A stretch of 64,000 bases of DNA. Origin: Cyclobacteriaceae bacterium. Its GTDB lineage: Bacteria; Bacteroidota; Bacteroidia; Cytophagales; Cyclobacteriaceae. The translations under genes were made by a program, and so were the position numbers. Shown here piece by piece: positions 54,440-63,755 of this stretch. Every line of letters starts with the position of its first letter. Position 1 is the stretch's first letter. The notes under the pieces were generated by a model. The model was not told where the DNA came from and did not search any database. It was given only the letters and a program-made list of their open reading frames with translations. The DNA is taken from the NCBI GenBank assembly GCA_025808415.1, contig CP075525.1, forward strand, positions 2,031,501 to 2,095,500, given 5' to 3'.

Positions 54440-55681
54440 TTATGCTTCTACAATTTTACCGGCCATGGACATGTTGGTGCTTACCGGAAGTTTTTTACCT
54501 GTAAGCAACATGTGCCAGTACACCCATTTAAAGGCCAGCTTTCCATAATGGTTGGCACGATTAACTTTCAATAAACTCATGGGGCCGATGCCGGCAAAGG
54601 GGAATTTTCCAGGCAAGGGTTCTGTAGTGTAGTTGAAATCGATCAGCGTTCCTTTACCATAACCGGTTTCTATAAAACAATTCGCGTGACCGTCAAATTT
54701 GGCTTCCAGCGGTTGCCCGTTGATGTAGCTTAAAATGTTATCGGTTAATATTTCAGCTTCGAAGTGTGCCACTGATCCGGCCTTTGATGTTGGCAGGTTG
54801 GTGGCATCACCGATAACAAAAATGTTTTCATGTTTTTTATGTTGTAAGGTGTGCTTGTCGGTAGGTATAAAATTCAAGCCATCCTCATCGCCCATGTTGC
54901 TGTTTTGAATAGCCTGATCGCCCTTGTTTACAGGAACGGAGATCAGTAAATCAAACGGAACTTCCTGTTCATCGTAGGAGACCAGCACTTTGCGTTCGAT
55001 ATCCACACGTTGTAAATAGAAGTCAGGAACTACGGTAATGTTCTTTTCTTCCATGAGCTTGCTAAGCAAGGCTGTAGTTTTTGGTTTCGTAAACGCACCG
55101 GACAGTGGGGTTACATAAGAGATGTTCACCTTATCACGTATACCTTTTTCAGTGAAGTAGGCATCGGCCAGGAAAGTAAACTCAAGTGGTGCCACCGGAC
55201 ATTTGATAATAGTTTCGGCAAGGTTAATCACCAGGTTTCCACCTTCCCAGTTTTCCAGTTTCTTTGCCAGCTTGGTGCTGCCTTCATAGGTGTAAAAATC
55301 AAAAATGTCTTTATACCATAGTTTATTTTTTAGCCCTTCTGTTTCTTCGGGTACCGGAGTTGTGCCGGTGGCAACAACCAGAACATCATAAGGAAGAATT
55401 GTCCCGTCCTGCAGAAATACCTGATTGCCTTCCGCGTTTATTTTTTCAACTTCGTTGATCAGGAAGTTTACACCCTTAGGTAGAAAATCTTTTTTGGATT
55501 TGATTACATCTTTGGGTTGGTAAATGCCAAACGGGATGAAAAGAAACCCAGGCTGATAGTAGTGATTCTCATCTTTATCGACAATGGTAATTTCCCAAAC
55601 TTCTTTGTTCAGGTTGCGATAAAGTTTGTTGGCCATCATGGTACCTGCCGTGCCGGCCCCGAGTATCAAAATCTTTTTCAT
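54440..55681 (-). CDS. Sulfide:quinone oxidoreductase-like flavoprotein
   Basis: 413 residues. FAD motif ILGAGTAGTMMANKLYR, the quinone/FAD segment YYQPGFLFIPFG typical of SQR, IIKCPVAPLEF with a conserved Cys, and IFVIGDATNLPTSKAGSVAHFEA as the second FAD contact. A further Cys occurs in HANCFIETGYGKG. Likely oxidises sulfide to sulfane sulfur at the membrane with quinone as acceptor, handing sulfur to DsrE/DsrC downstream. A Crp/Fnr-type palindrome lies about 75 bp upstream of the start. Confidence 0.85.
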   Translation of the reverse strand: MKKILILGAGTAGTMMANKLYRNLNKEVWEITIVDKDENHYYQPGFLFIPFGIYQPKDVIKSKKDFLPKGVNFLINEVEKINAEGNQVFLQDGTILPYDVLVVATGTTPVPEETEGLKNKLWYKDIFDFYTYEGSTKLAKKLENWEGGNLVINLAETIIKCPVAPLEFTFLADAYFTEKGIRDKVNISYVTPLSGAFTKPKTTALLSKLMEEKNITVVPDFYLQRVDIERKVLVSYDEQEVPFDLLISVPVNKGDQAIQNSNMGDEDGLNFIPTDKHTLQHKKHENIFVIGDATNLPTSKAGSVAHFEAEILTDNILSYINGQPLEAKFDGHANCFIETGYGKGTLIDFNYTTEPLPGKFPFAGIGPMSLLKVNRANHYGKLAFKWVYWHMLLTGKKLPVSTNMSMAGKIVEA

Positions 55682-55755
55682 GGTTCTTGTTGATTGGTTA
55701 CCTAAAAGTAACCTGAACCAATAGGAAGGGAAATGACGCCACTCAGTATGATGCG

Positions 55756-55767
55756 TGATTTAAATCA
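55756..55767. promoter_or_regulatory. Crp/Fnr-type palindrome upstream of the SQR operon
   Basis: TGATTTAAATCA, identical to the site at 45496. Distance to the SQR start is about 75 bp. Confidence 0.6.
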
Positions 55768-55814
55768 TACAATATTGAGGCTCTGTAACTTAAGTAACCG
55801 TAGCATGCTTGTTA

Positions 55815-55834
55815 TGTGTAACACAAGTTACACA
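55815..55834. repeat. Inverted repeat between the SDR and SQR genes
   Basis: TGTGTAAC-ACAA-GTTACACA, 8-bp perfect arms. No T run, so a protein-binding site is as likely as a transcript hairpin. It ends 6 bp before the stop codon of the SDR gene. Confidence 0.5.
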
Positions 55835-55839
55835 ATGGA

Positions 55840-56544
55840 TCACTTGCCGGGAGGCATACTCGGACGAACTTCAATTTTACTGGGTAACGTACGAGGGTTC
55901 ATCGTGAGTAAGCCGAGTACTAATTGACCGATGTCTTCGGGTTGAATTTTCCAGGCATCTGATGGTGAAGGAACATGATCATTAAAATATGTTGCCACTG
56001 AACCGGGCATTATCGTGCTGACTTTAATACCGTGTGCGCGAACATCCATCATAACAGCTTGAGTAAAGCCCACCAAACCAAATTTGCTGGCATTATAGGC
56101 GCTGCCCCCCGCAAAAAAATTGGTACCGGCCAGACTGGCCATGGTGATAATGTATCCCTTCGATTTTTTCAAAGCAGGTAGACTTGCTTTAATGCTGTAA
56201 AACACCCCAGTGAGGTTGGTGTCAATGGTTTCATGCCATTGTTCCGCACTCAATTCTTCAATGGAACCAAAGTGCCCGATGCCTGCATTGGCCACCAGCA
56301 CATCCAACTGCCCCCAGTTTTCCAATAGTGTTTCAACGGCTGTTTGTTGTTCATTTAGTTTACGCACATCGGCAATCAAACCAAGGGCACGATCTTTCTT
56401 TATCGTATTGAGTTTACCGATTGCTTGATCGATAGAATGTTTATTACGACCTGTAATGGCCACATGCCATCCATTAGCTATTAACACTTCTGCAATGCCT
56501 AAGCCTATGCCTTTGCTTCCTCCGGTGATTAGTGCTGTTTTCAT
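55840..56544 (-). CDS. Short-chain dehydrogenase/reductase (SDR) family protein
   Basis: 234 residues, classical SDR. NAD(P) motif ITGGSKGIGLGIAE, NAG motif LVANAGIGHFG, catalytic Ser region ITMASLAG and YNASKFGL with Tyr and Lys. The start fits the usual length. Substrate unknown; Thr-Gly-Gly-Ser-Lys in the nucleotide loop favours NADP(H). Confidence 0.93.
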   Translation of the reverse strand: MKTALITGGSKGIGLGIAEVLIANGWHVAITGRNKHSIDQAIGKLNTIKKDRALGLIADVRKLNEQQTAVETLLENWGQLDVLVANAGIGHFGSIEELSAEQWHETIDTNLTGVFYSIKASLPALKKSKGYIITMASLAGTNFFAGGSAYNASKFGLVGFTQAVMMDVRAHGIKVSTIMPGSVATYFNDHVPSPSDAWKIQPEDIGQLVLGLLTMNPRTLPSKIEVRPSMPPGK

Positions 56545-56629
56545 ACCATTATTAATGATTTATAATCCTTTATAATCCTTAAAATTAGCAATTCACCAAC
56601 TGAAAAATAGCGTTCACTTAGTAAGCTTG

Positions 56630-57679
56630 CTATTTTTGTGATTGACCCTGATGCATAGTTTTGAATGTGGTAATCCTATCACTCAGGTTTCTTCTTATGT
56701 TTCCGTAAAATAAATTGTAGTCGGCAATGTGATAGCGTTTTGAGCGGTATAACATGCTGCCAAAAAATTTTGGTTTGGTAATCCATAATAATCCCTGGTG
56801 GTTTTGGGCATCGCATAGGTTTGTATAAACCTTATTAAAGTTTCGTAATACCGATGCACGGTTGAGTGAAGCCGGAGCGTAGGTTGTATCAATTGACCAA
56901 GTTAGTGGATTGGTGCTGAGTGCTTGGGCAAATATTTCTTTATGCTTTGGTGGATAGTAGTTTCGCTCATAGGTATTCCACGACATCCAACATCCTGTTT
57001 GTGTTGCAGAGGTGCATGGCTGGAGCGTATCAAATAAATCAGTCTTCAAAGCAATTCCCACCAGGTAAGCTGCAACAAGTTGGCCGGCCAGGGGTTTGTT
57101 TTCGATATAGTCTTTAACAAGCCTGGCAGCATGCACGGTGCCTTGGCTATGTGAAGCCAGTATAAATGGTTTGCCTCGGTTATAATTAGCCAGGTAGTAT
57201 TCAAATGCTTTCTTCACATCCTCATAGGCCAATTGTAGCGCTTGGTCTTTTAGTGTTGTATTATCAATTGTGAATACTTCCAGATGAGCCTGTCGGTAAC
57301 GTGGTGCGTACACGTGTGTGCTTCCGTTAAAAACACTTGCCTGGTATCGGATGGTGGAGTTATCCACTTTTTCATTCAATTCAGCATTAAATACGTCACC
57401 TTGCCAAGGCCAGTTGGGGTTATGCTTTTGAGTATAGATGGTTGGGTGAACAAAAAACACATCGACATCCGGAAGAGGATCATCTTTGCTGAAATTGTTT
57501 TTGCCGGGCAAGCGGTCAGCTTCATCTTCCTTTTCGGGATGCGCTGCCCAAAATGAAAGCGATGCATAATCAGGCGCTGCAGGAATTTTGCCGGAATCAT
57601 AAGGCGGATATGAATGTATTTTTTTACTGCACGATGTTGCTAATGCAACGAGGGTAATCAGGTAAAACAGCAGGCGCAT
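56630..57679 (-). CDS. DUF3089 family alpha/beta hydrolase lipoprotein
   Basis: 349 residues. Signal peptide with lipobox ATSC (residues about 15-17). VDVFFVHPTIYTQ and ILASHSQGTVHAARLV, with the Ser nucleophile in HSQG, identify DUF3089. The group is related to esterases/lipases; substrate unknown. Located between an SDR gene and a membrane methyltransferase-like gene on the same strand. Confidence 0.85.
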   Translation of the reverse strand: MRLLFYLITLVALATSCSKKIHSYPPYDSGKIPAAPDYASLSFWAAHPEKEDEADRLPGKNNFSKDDPLPDVDVFFVHPTIYTQKHNPNWPWQGDVFNAELNEKVDNSTIRYQASVFNGSTHVYAPRYRQAHLEVFTIDNTTLKDQALQLAYEDVKKAFEYYLANYNRGKPFILASHSQGTVHAARLVKDYIENKPLAGQLVAAYLVGIALKTDLFDTLQPCTSATQTGCWMSWNTYERNYYPPKHKEIFAQALSTNPLTWSIDTTYAPASLNRASVLRNFNKVYTNLCDAQNHQGLLWITKPKFFGSMLYRSKRYHIADYNLFYGNIRRNLSDRITTFKTMHQGQSQK

Positions 57680-57713
57680 AGGTAACTAACTGGATAATGA
57701 GAAAAATGTTTGC

Positions 57714-58328
57714 TTACCAAAATTTTGGGAAAAGAAGTCCGGTGTTTTGTTGATAGGCTGCAAATTCCGGATAGCGACTCAGTGATTTGTCTTTTTTGAT
57801 CATGTTGGGAATAAACGCGCCAACAAAAAATGCCGTAATACCTATGAAGCCTATCCAACTTCCTGAAAGCAGGGCGAAGCCAATGTAGATCATTAGTTCA
57901 CCGGCATAATTGGTGTTGCGACATCGGCTGAAGAAACCCCCTGTTATTAAGCCGGGTTTGAGCTTTAACGTGAAATACTTTTGTGCATCGCTGCTAAAGT
58001 GAAGCATTGTTCCGCAAACATTTAACGCCACTGCGAAGGCCTGTATGTGCGGTGGTGGATCGTAATAATTGCTGATCAGTACCCAAGGGGCAATCCAATA
58101 AAGGCCCAATACCAGGAAGACAAATAGCCCATACCAAACCGATACATTTTGTTCCCACTGTTTATCCGGAAAAATACGGCTCTTCATGAGCCACAAAAAT
58201 CCATAACTGCCATGGAGTGAAAGGTATAACCAGGCACCTTGGTTGAAGTTTGAATAATAGAGCATTAAACCGCTGACAAAAAAAGCTGTGGTGCCTTTAT
58301 GGAGGTTGATAGGATGTTTTAGAACCAT
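57714..58328 (-). CDS. DUF1295/isoprenylcysteine methyltransferase-like membrane protein
   Basis: 204 residues with about five hydrophobic segments. The C-terminal LITGGFFSRCRNTNYAGELMIYIGFALLSGSW followed by YPEFAAYQQNTGLLFPKF is the conserved end of the steroid 5-alpha-reductase/ICMT-like group. Reaction unknown, either reduction or methylation of a lipid substrate. It precedes the DUF3089 gene by 34 bp. Confidence 0.8.
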   Translation of the reverse strand: MVLKHPINLHKGTTAFFVSGLMLYYSNFNQGAWLYLSLHGSYGFLWLMKSRIFPDKQWEQNVSVWYGLFVFLVLGLYWIAPWVLISNYYDPPPHIQAFAVALNVCGTMLHFSSDAQKYFTLKLKPGLITGGFFSRCRNTNYAGELMIYIGFALLSGSWIGFIGITAFFVGAFIPNMIKKDKSLSRYPEFAAYQQNTGLLFPKFW

Positions 58329-58352
58329 TACTAATCCTTAAGTCAAGTCTAT

Positions 58353-58378
58353 AAAAAAAGGCTGGTTAACCAGCCTTT
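58353..58378 (-). terminator. Terminator after the lipoprotein gene
   Basis: AAAGGCTGGTT-AACCAGCCTTT is a perfect 22-bp palindrome followed by a T run on the minus strand. Confidence 0.8.
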
Positions 58379-58387
58379 GTAAATGTG

Positions 58388-59239
58388 TTACACCTTATTT
58401 TTTGGTATTAACATCAATCCATGGTATCGATTAGAGGAACCTTCGCCCAGCATTCCGATTTTGATGAGTTTCTTGGCAGAAAGATCAACCTTGGCCAGGT
58501 ATGTGTTGCCATCTTCGTATCCATAAACAGTTGAGTAAATAGTGCCTTTCGAATCTTTAACCATATTTTGAATGGAATAGTCATACGGATCTTCTGAATC
58601 AAAACCATCCGGCACAAGCGAATCCACCAGTGTTGTGGTTCCTGATAATGTTGATTTGTAAATTTCCAATCCAGAGTTGGAAATGAGAAGTTCATTTGAA
58701 TTGCTTCCATAGGTTAAACCCATACCACCCAGAAGGTCCTCGTTTGAGAAACGCACACTGTTGCTGATTGTGCCATTTGTATTTAAGGTAAGCAGCCCGG
58801 GACCATAGCCCACTGAGGAAGAAGATTTGAAGTATAAACTTGCCAAGATTTTATTGTCAGCGGTCATAACAAGGTCGGTAACACCATACCAATGGTCATC
58901 AGCATTTAAATTGATAATAGAGGCAGACAGGCTGTTAATATCTATTTCATAGATTATACCACCTCCGGATGTTGTTGTTGAGGCAAAAATTTTATTTGTG
59001 GGTGAATGGTAGATCATTCCCCGGATATTCGTAAGCGTGCCTCCGGTTGGTGAAGTAATGGTGGCTACTTCGGTTTTCGCACCTGTGGTTGCATCCACGA
59101 TAAACAGTTTTCCTGAATTGCGTTCAACAACCACTAAAACTATGGGGGAAGCATCCTTGTCCTTACTGCAAGAATCAAGAAAAAGAGTGACCGAGGCCAG
59201 CAGGCACAATGAAAAAAGTGTAATGATTTTCGATTTCAT
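58388..59239 (-). CDS. Hypothetical beta-propeller-like lipoprotein
   Basis: 283 residues. Signal peptide with lipobox LDSC at about residues 20-23. The rest is a series of short strand pairs of the kind seen in propellers (SGKLFIVDATTGAKTEVATI; IIYEIDINSLSASIINL; SNELLISNSGLEIYKSTLSG). No enzyme motif is seen. Could serve in ligand binding on the cell surface or in the periplasm. Confidence 0.7.
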   Translation of the reverse strand: MKSKIITLFSLCLLASVTLFLDSCSKDKDASPIVLVVVERNSGKLFIVDATTGAKTEVATITSPTGGTLTNIRGMIYHSPTNKIFASTTTSGGGIIYEIDINSLSASIINLNADDHWYGVTDLVMTADNKILASLYFKSSSSVGYGPGLLTLNTNGTISNSVRFSNEDLLGGMGLTYGSNSNELLISNSGLEIYKSTLSGTTTLVDSLVPDGFDSEDPYDYSIQNMVKDSKGTIYSTVYGYEDGNTYLAKVDLSAKKLIKIGMLGEGSSNRYHGLMLIPKNKV

Positions 59240-59287
59240 GTTTTATGGTTTATTGTCAAAAGTAACCATTAATTGGTTAACGGCAAT

Positions 59288-61186
59288 TCAAGGCGTGTGA
59301 ATCTTTGAATGCAATTTCTCCTGCAGCTTGGTCATGTCATAATCGGTTATTAACCCAACCAGTTGGTGGTTATGGATAACCGGCAGGCAACTGATTTTTT
59401 TCTGGATCATAATTTCCATGGCGTAGAGAATCGTGCAGGAAGCATCTATGCAAACCGGGTCTTTGATCATTACATCGTGTGCGGTTGCTTCATTACCAGT
59501 TGGATTAGCGGCCCGGTAGTTTTCTATTCGTTTACGGGTTAGTATACCAATGACTTCTCCGTGGTTATCTTCTACCGGCATGTGCCTTATGTTCCTCCAT
59601 TCCATTATCGTAAGCACTAATTCTATCGGGTCGGTGGATTGCGCAGTGATCAAGTCGGTAGTCATTACATTGCCTACAATATCGTATTGGATGTTGGCGT
59701 GTTGCCTGTCATTATCCGTTATGCCGGGCCATTGGTGCACGGGCAGGCTGGTTAATCTTCGATGATATAATGCAGCTGTTAACGCAACCATGGCTTCATC
59801 ACGCCCCATTTCTTTTTTTAATGTTCGGAAACCATTCACCATCCAGCGGCTGCCGGTTTTTCCTGAAAGCGTTCGCTCCTCAATTACGTTCAAGTATCGT
59901 TTGATATCTTCATCTGAGATCCCGGCTTTTGTGAGGCCCTGTTTAGCCAATGGCAGTAGTATTTCGATAATTAGTTTCTGAACAGGAAAGATGGCTTTAT
60001 CCCACGTCATACTGGTGTGGATGCCAAACCGTGCAGCTTTGTAAAAGTTGTCTTTGGCATCTTCAAAGTCCATTTCTTTCCAGATGGTTTTGAATTTTTG
60101 AGGCATGGCGTTCATCAAACCAACCCAAAAGGCCATGTTGGCAATTTCGTCCGGCACGGTTGGACCAGCGGGTAAGTACCTGTTTTCAATGCGTAAATGT
60201 GCTTTGCCGTTTGTTGTGCCAAAGCATGGCCTGTTCCATTTCCAAATGGTTCCGTTATGGATGCGTAACGCTTTTAAAGCCGGTAACCTGCCGGCAGTTA
60301 ATTCTTCCAGCGAATCCCTTTCAATGTCCGACATGAAAATGAGGGGATAGCGTGAAATATCGTCCTTGTAAACTTCCGTAACGTTTTTAATCCATTGGTT
60401 GCCAAACGAAACACGTTGTTGTTTCTCGCGCAGGTGCGCTTGTCGCCTGCGCATGTCCACGCTTTGCTGGAATAATGTGATGCGGGTTTCTGCCCAAAGT
60501 TCGCGGCCAAAAAGGAGCGGGGAATTAGTCGCTATAGCCAGCACCGGACCGGCAATGGCTTGCGCCCAATTGTATTTGTCAACAAATTCTACTGGGTCAA
60601 TCTGTAAGTGGGCCTGAAAACTTGTGTTGCAGGCTTCAAATAAAATATTGGTGTGCGCAAGCAGTAGCTCATCAACCCCGTTTATGTTCAATTCAAAATC
60701 CTGTCCGCGCAACCGTTTTACAATTTCACCAAGGGCATGGTATCGTGGGTTAGGGGTAAGATAATCCAATTCAACAGCCCGTAAATCAATGGAGGGCAGA
60801 ATACCGGTAAGTATTATTGTGTCATCAAAAGCGTGGGCTGCCTCATCGGCCTTTTGCAGCATGGTGCGCAAAGTATTTTCGGTTTGACTAAAGCATTTTC
60901 CCTTAAGTTCCAGGGGATCAAGATTAATCTCGAGATTATACCGGGCCAGTTCAGTTGTGAAATGCGGATCGTTAAGCCGGGTAAGTATTTCAGGGCCGTT
61001 TCGTGAAGGCTTATGGTGTTTATTAACGATAAAAAATTCCTGCTCGGCACCAATCCGTGAAATGCCGCTTTCCAGCATGTCCTGCTCCAGCATTTTATCC
61101 AATGCCTGCACATCGTGCAGCAAGTGGCGCAGAAACTTCTTTCGTTCCTCTGATTGTTCGGCTATAGCAATCCTATGCTCGCCCAT
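59288..61186 (-). CDS. GCS2-like carboxylate-amine ligase fused to two CBS domains
   Basis: 632 residues. The first about 480 residues have the glutamate-cysteine ligase type 2 fold pattern: SRIGAEQEFFIVNKHHKPSRNGPEIL, ARYNLEINLDPLELKGKCF, and a central FEACNTSFQAHLQID. The C-terminal about 130 residues are two CBS domains (MTTDLITAQSTDPIELVLTIM... and MIKDPVCIDASCTILYAMEIM...), which usually bind adenosine ligands and adjust activity. The substrate pair cannot be named. The combination is discussed as a finding. Start at 61186. Confidence 0.85.
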   Translation of the reverse strand: MGEHRIAIAEQSEERKKFLRHLLHDVQALDKMLEQDMLESGISRIGAEQEFFIVNKHHKPSRNGPEILTRLNDPHFTTELARYNLEINLDPLELKGKCFSQTENTLRTMLQKADEAAHAFDDTIILTGILPSIDLRAVELDYLTPNPRYHALGEIVKRLRGQDFELNINGVDELLLAHTNILFEACNTSFQAHLQIDPVEFVDKYNWAQAIAGPVLAIATNSPLLFGRELWAETRITLFQQSVDMRRRQAHLREKQQRVSFGNQWIKNVTEVYKDDISRYPLIFMSDIERDSLEELTAGRLPALKALRIHNGTIWKWNRPCFGTTNGKAHLRIENRYLPAGPTVPDEIANMAFWVGLMNAMPQKFKTIWKEMDFEDAKDNFYKAARFGIHTSMTWDKAIFPVQKLIIEILLPLAKQGLTKAGISDEDIKRYLNVIEERTLSGKTGSRWMVNGFRTLKKEMGRDEAMVALTAALYHRRLTSLPVHQWPGITDNDRQHANIQYDIVGNVMTTDLITAQSTDPIELVLTIMEWRNIRHMPVEDNHGEVIGILTRKRIENYRAANPTGNEATAHDVMIKDPVCIDASCTILYAMEIMIQKKISCLPVIHNHQLVGLITDYDMTKLQEKLHSKIHTP

Positions 61187-61307
61187 GGGGAGAATTTTTC
61201 GGAAGCTACTTTTCCATAAAGTATTTAGAAATGACTTTTGGCAGGTTGTAGCCTGTTAAACTTAACGCCTAAAGTGATTTCGGTCAGGAGTTTGAATTTA
61301 TTGAGCC

Positions 61308-62861
61308 CTATGGCCAAATACGATTAATCTCATAAAGTGAAATACTTTTTACGTTAAGGCTGTCTTTCGTATCCGGATGTAAAGTAAGGCGGTTAAAAAT
61401 TTCAGATGGAAACATCAGTTCTGTCATTACCGTAAGTCCGTTATCGATAAACAGTTCAACCGAGGAGTGGTCCACAAAAAGCTGAAGGGATTGTATGGCT
61501 CCTTCCATTTCGCGGGGTGCTGTGTGTGTGCCTCCAAATTTTTCCGAGAAGGAGTGGTTGCCGGCTTGGTTACGGTCTATTGAAAGCAGGTTTTTTTCTT
61601 TATCATAGCTAATCAGTAGTTTTTCGCCTGCTCCGTTAGCCAATTCAAGGGAGAATCTTTGTTTTATCCCCGGGTTAAAATCAATAATAACCTCATATAA
61701 CCCGGTTTGGGTAGTAGCGTTTGATAAATCCAGCGGGGCAGAAATTTCTTTATTCTCCCAACGCTGTTCCTTACCGCGTAAGCCCTTCAGTTCTTCTACA
61801 GGAACGGATACCAGGCGAGTGCCCACGGGTGTTTGCGCAAGTTTAAGTTCGCGCGGTATAGTCATGGCGCTACGCCATACTGTGGTAGGAACAACATTCG
61901 CGTAATTCCAGTTGCTCATCCAGCCAATGAACAAGCGCCTGCCATCGCGCTTTGGAACATCCGACCAGGTAACGCCCGCGTAGTTGTCTGTACCGTAATC
62001 AATCCACAATATTTTCTCCTTCTGGTTTTCATTCACGAACACCTTACCATCGAATGATCCGATAAAATACTGGGTGCCACTGCCACCATTGGGCGCGCCA
62101 TTGTTCAGGCTTACGAGCATTACCCATTTCTCTTTACCATTAACAACCAGTGGAAAGAGGTCGGGACATTCCCATACACCACCATGGCTTCCGTGATCGA
62201 CCCCAAATTCGCTTACTTTTTCCCATTGCTTTAAATCAGGTGACCGAAAGAGTTGAACATGATCCAATACAGCCAAAATCATGATCCATTGCCCGGTGGG
62301 TTCATGCCAGAAAACTTTGGGATCACGAAAGTCCTTAATCCCCGGATTTTTGAGTACCGGATTCCTGTCGTATTTTTTCCACGTTCTCCCATTGTCAGTG
62401 CTGTAGGCAATGCCTTGTGTTTGGTAATCCATTCGGCCTTCCTTTTCCTGATCGGGGTGGTGGTAGGTATAGATGGCTACCAACGGGGGATTTTCTTTGG
62501 TGCCAAAACCGGAGGTATTGTTGCGATCAACCACGGCACTTCCGGAAAAAATGTAGCCCAATGAATCCGGATAAAGGGCAATGTCCAAATGTTGCCAACG
62601 GGTAAGATCAGTGCTAATGGCATGCCCCCAATGCATAGGGCCCCAAACGTTGCCATCGGGATAATATTGATAAAACAAATGATATTCACCGTTGTGGTAA
62701 ACCATACCGTTGGGGTCGTTCATCCAATGAGCCATGGGGCTAAAATGGAATTGAGGCCTGTGTTGTTCGCGCATATATAGGTTATCGTTAACGAAGTTCG
62801 TTTTTGGTTGACAATTGATGATGAGCAGGATAAAGAAGAATGAATAGCAAATTACTTTCAT
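61308..62861 (-). CDS. GH32 family glycoside hydrolase (levanase/invertase type) lipoprotein
   Basis: 517 residues from the ATG at 62861, giving the signal MKVICYSFFFILLIINC with a lipobox Cys. GH32 motifs: WMNDPNG (nucleophile Asp), RDPKVFW (transition-state Asp) and ECPDLF (acid/base Glu). It hydrolyses terminal beta-fructofuranosides such as fructans or sucrose. A longer in-frame extension would overlap the upstream endonuclease gene and lacks a signal, so is rejected. The C-terminal about 150 residues are the beta-sandwich domain of the family. Confidence 0.93.
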   Translation of the reverse strand: MKVICYSFFFILLIINCQPKTNFVNDNLYMREQHRPQFHFSPMAHWMNDPNGMVYHNGEYHLFYQYYPDGNVWGPMHWGHAISTDLTRWQHLDIALYPDSLGYIFSGSAVVDRNNTSGFGTKENPPLVAIYTYHHPDQEKEGRMDYQTQGIAYSTDNGRTWKKYDRNPVLKNPGIKDFRDPKVFWHEPTGQWIMILAVLDHVQLFRSPDLKQWEKVSEFGVDHGSHGGVWECPDLFPLVVNGKEKWVMLVSLNNGAPNGGSGTQYFIGSFDGKVFVNENQKEKILWIDYGTDNYAGVTWSDVPKRDGRRLFIGWMSNWNYANVVPTTVWRSAMTIPRELKLAQTPVGTRLVSVPVEELKGLRGKEQRWENKEISAPLDLSNATTQTGLYEVIIDFNPGIKQRFSLELANGAGEKLLISYDKEKNLLSIDRNQAGNHSFSEKFGGTHTAPREMEGAIQSLQLFVDHSSVELFIDNGLTVMTELMFPSEIFNRLTLHPDTKDSLNVKSISLYEINRIWP

Positions 62862-62871
62862 CGGTTTAAAG

Positions 62872-63714
62872 TTATTTCCAATTCCAACATGTTCTGCAAA
62901 TGGATTGTTCAAGATTTTTAGCTTCATCATCGGGCAATAATGGAAAGAAATTAATACCGGTAGCACGCTGAACACTGTCGATGCTGATCGCAAAATTTTT
63001 GACCGGCAGAGATGAGCCCTCGTTTTTCATAATAAAGCCAATACCTTTTTTTTCATGAGGTTTGTAAACCAAAATTACTTTATAAAATAATTCCGGTACC
63101 GATACCTGGTTCGGCCCAATCCTTTGAAGGTTATCGCGTAAAACGGGACCTGTAACAACATAAATGATCGAGTCGGATGCTGCCCACCACCGCACCTGAT
63201 CTTCCAACCGCTTCCAAACGCCCCGGTTAAAGGAAGGTACTTGTGGGCTAATGTTGCTGAAATAAAATGATTCTTTCATAGCTGTTTCCGACCAACTCAT
63301 ATCGGCAGCAGGAGCAAGATGACCGCGGTCGTAACTGCTTTTGTAATAGTCTTTATCAAGTGCAGTAACTTCTGAAAGTTTGGGGTCGGCAATGAACTTG
63401 TCGGTTCGTTCAACTCCTTTTATGGTTTTTTCCCGGGTAAGCTCATAAGCAACCCATTGTGCATTTCTGTGGTGAGTATTGTAAACCAACGTAAAACCCG
63501 TGTGTTCAATTAGCTTGTCGCTGTGCGCCAGGAGTGGTAACTCCAACCGACCGGAAAAGCCAACCGGGGCCACCGTACCACTAGTGCTGCTTTCACTTTC
63601 ATTTGCAGTTTGTGAACTGGACAGTGTAGTTTGGCACGAGCAGATTAAGAGCAAAGCGTATATACTTGCCCCATGCAGCAGAGTGCGTGTTAATAATTTG
63701 GTAACCTGTCGCAT
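62872..63714 (-). CDS. DNA/RNA non-specific endonuclease (NucA/EndA family), exported
   Basis: 280 residues. Signal peptide with Cys near LLLICSC suggests a lipoprotein. The catalytic motif DRGHLAPAADM (residues about 145-155; His is the general base) and the downstream NISPQVPSFNRGVWKRLE with metal-binding Asn are intact. A beta-beta-alpha metal nuclease that degrades extracellular nucleic acid. Upstream of the GH32 gene by 10 bp. Confidence 0.9.
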   Translation of the reverse strand: MRQVTKLLTRTLLHGASIYALLLICSCQTTLSSSQTANESESSTSGTVAPVGFSGRLELPLLAHSDKLIEHTGFTLVYNTHHRNAQWVAYELTREKTIKGVERTDKFIADPKLSEVTALDKDYYKSSYDRGHLAPAADMSWSETAMKESFYFSNISPQVPSFNRGVWKRLEDQVRWWAASDSIIYVVTGPVLRDNLQRIGPNQVSVPELFYKVILVYKPHEKKGIGFIMKNEGSSLPVKNFAISIDSVQRATGINFFPLLPDDEAKNLEQSICRTCWNWK

Positions 63715-63755
63715 TTCGGTATTTCGGATATATTGCGCTTTTGATACAGTTATTT

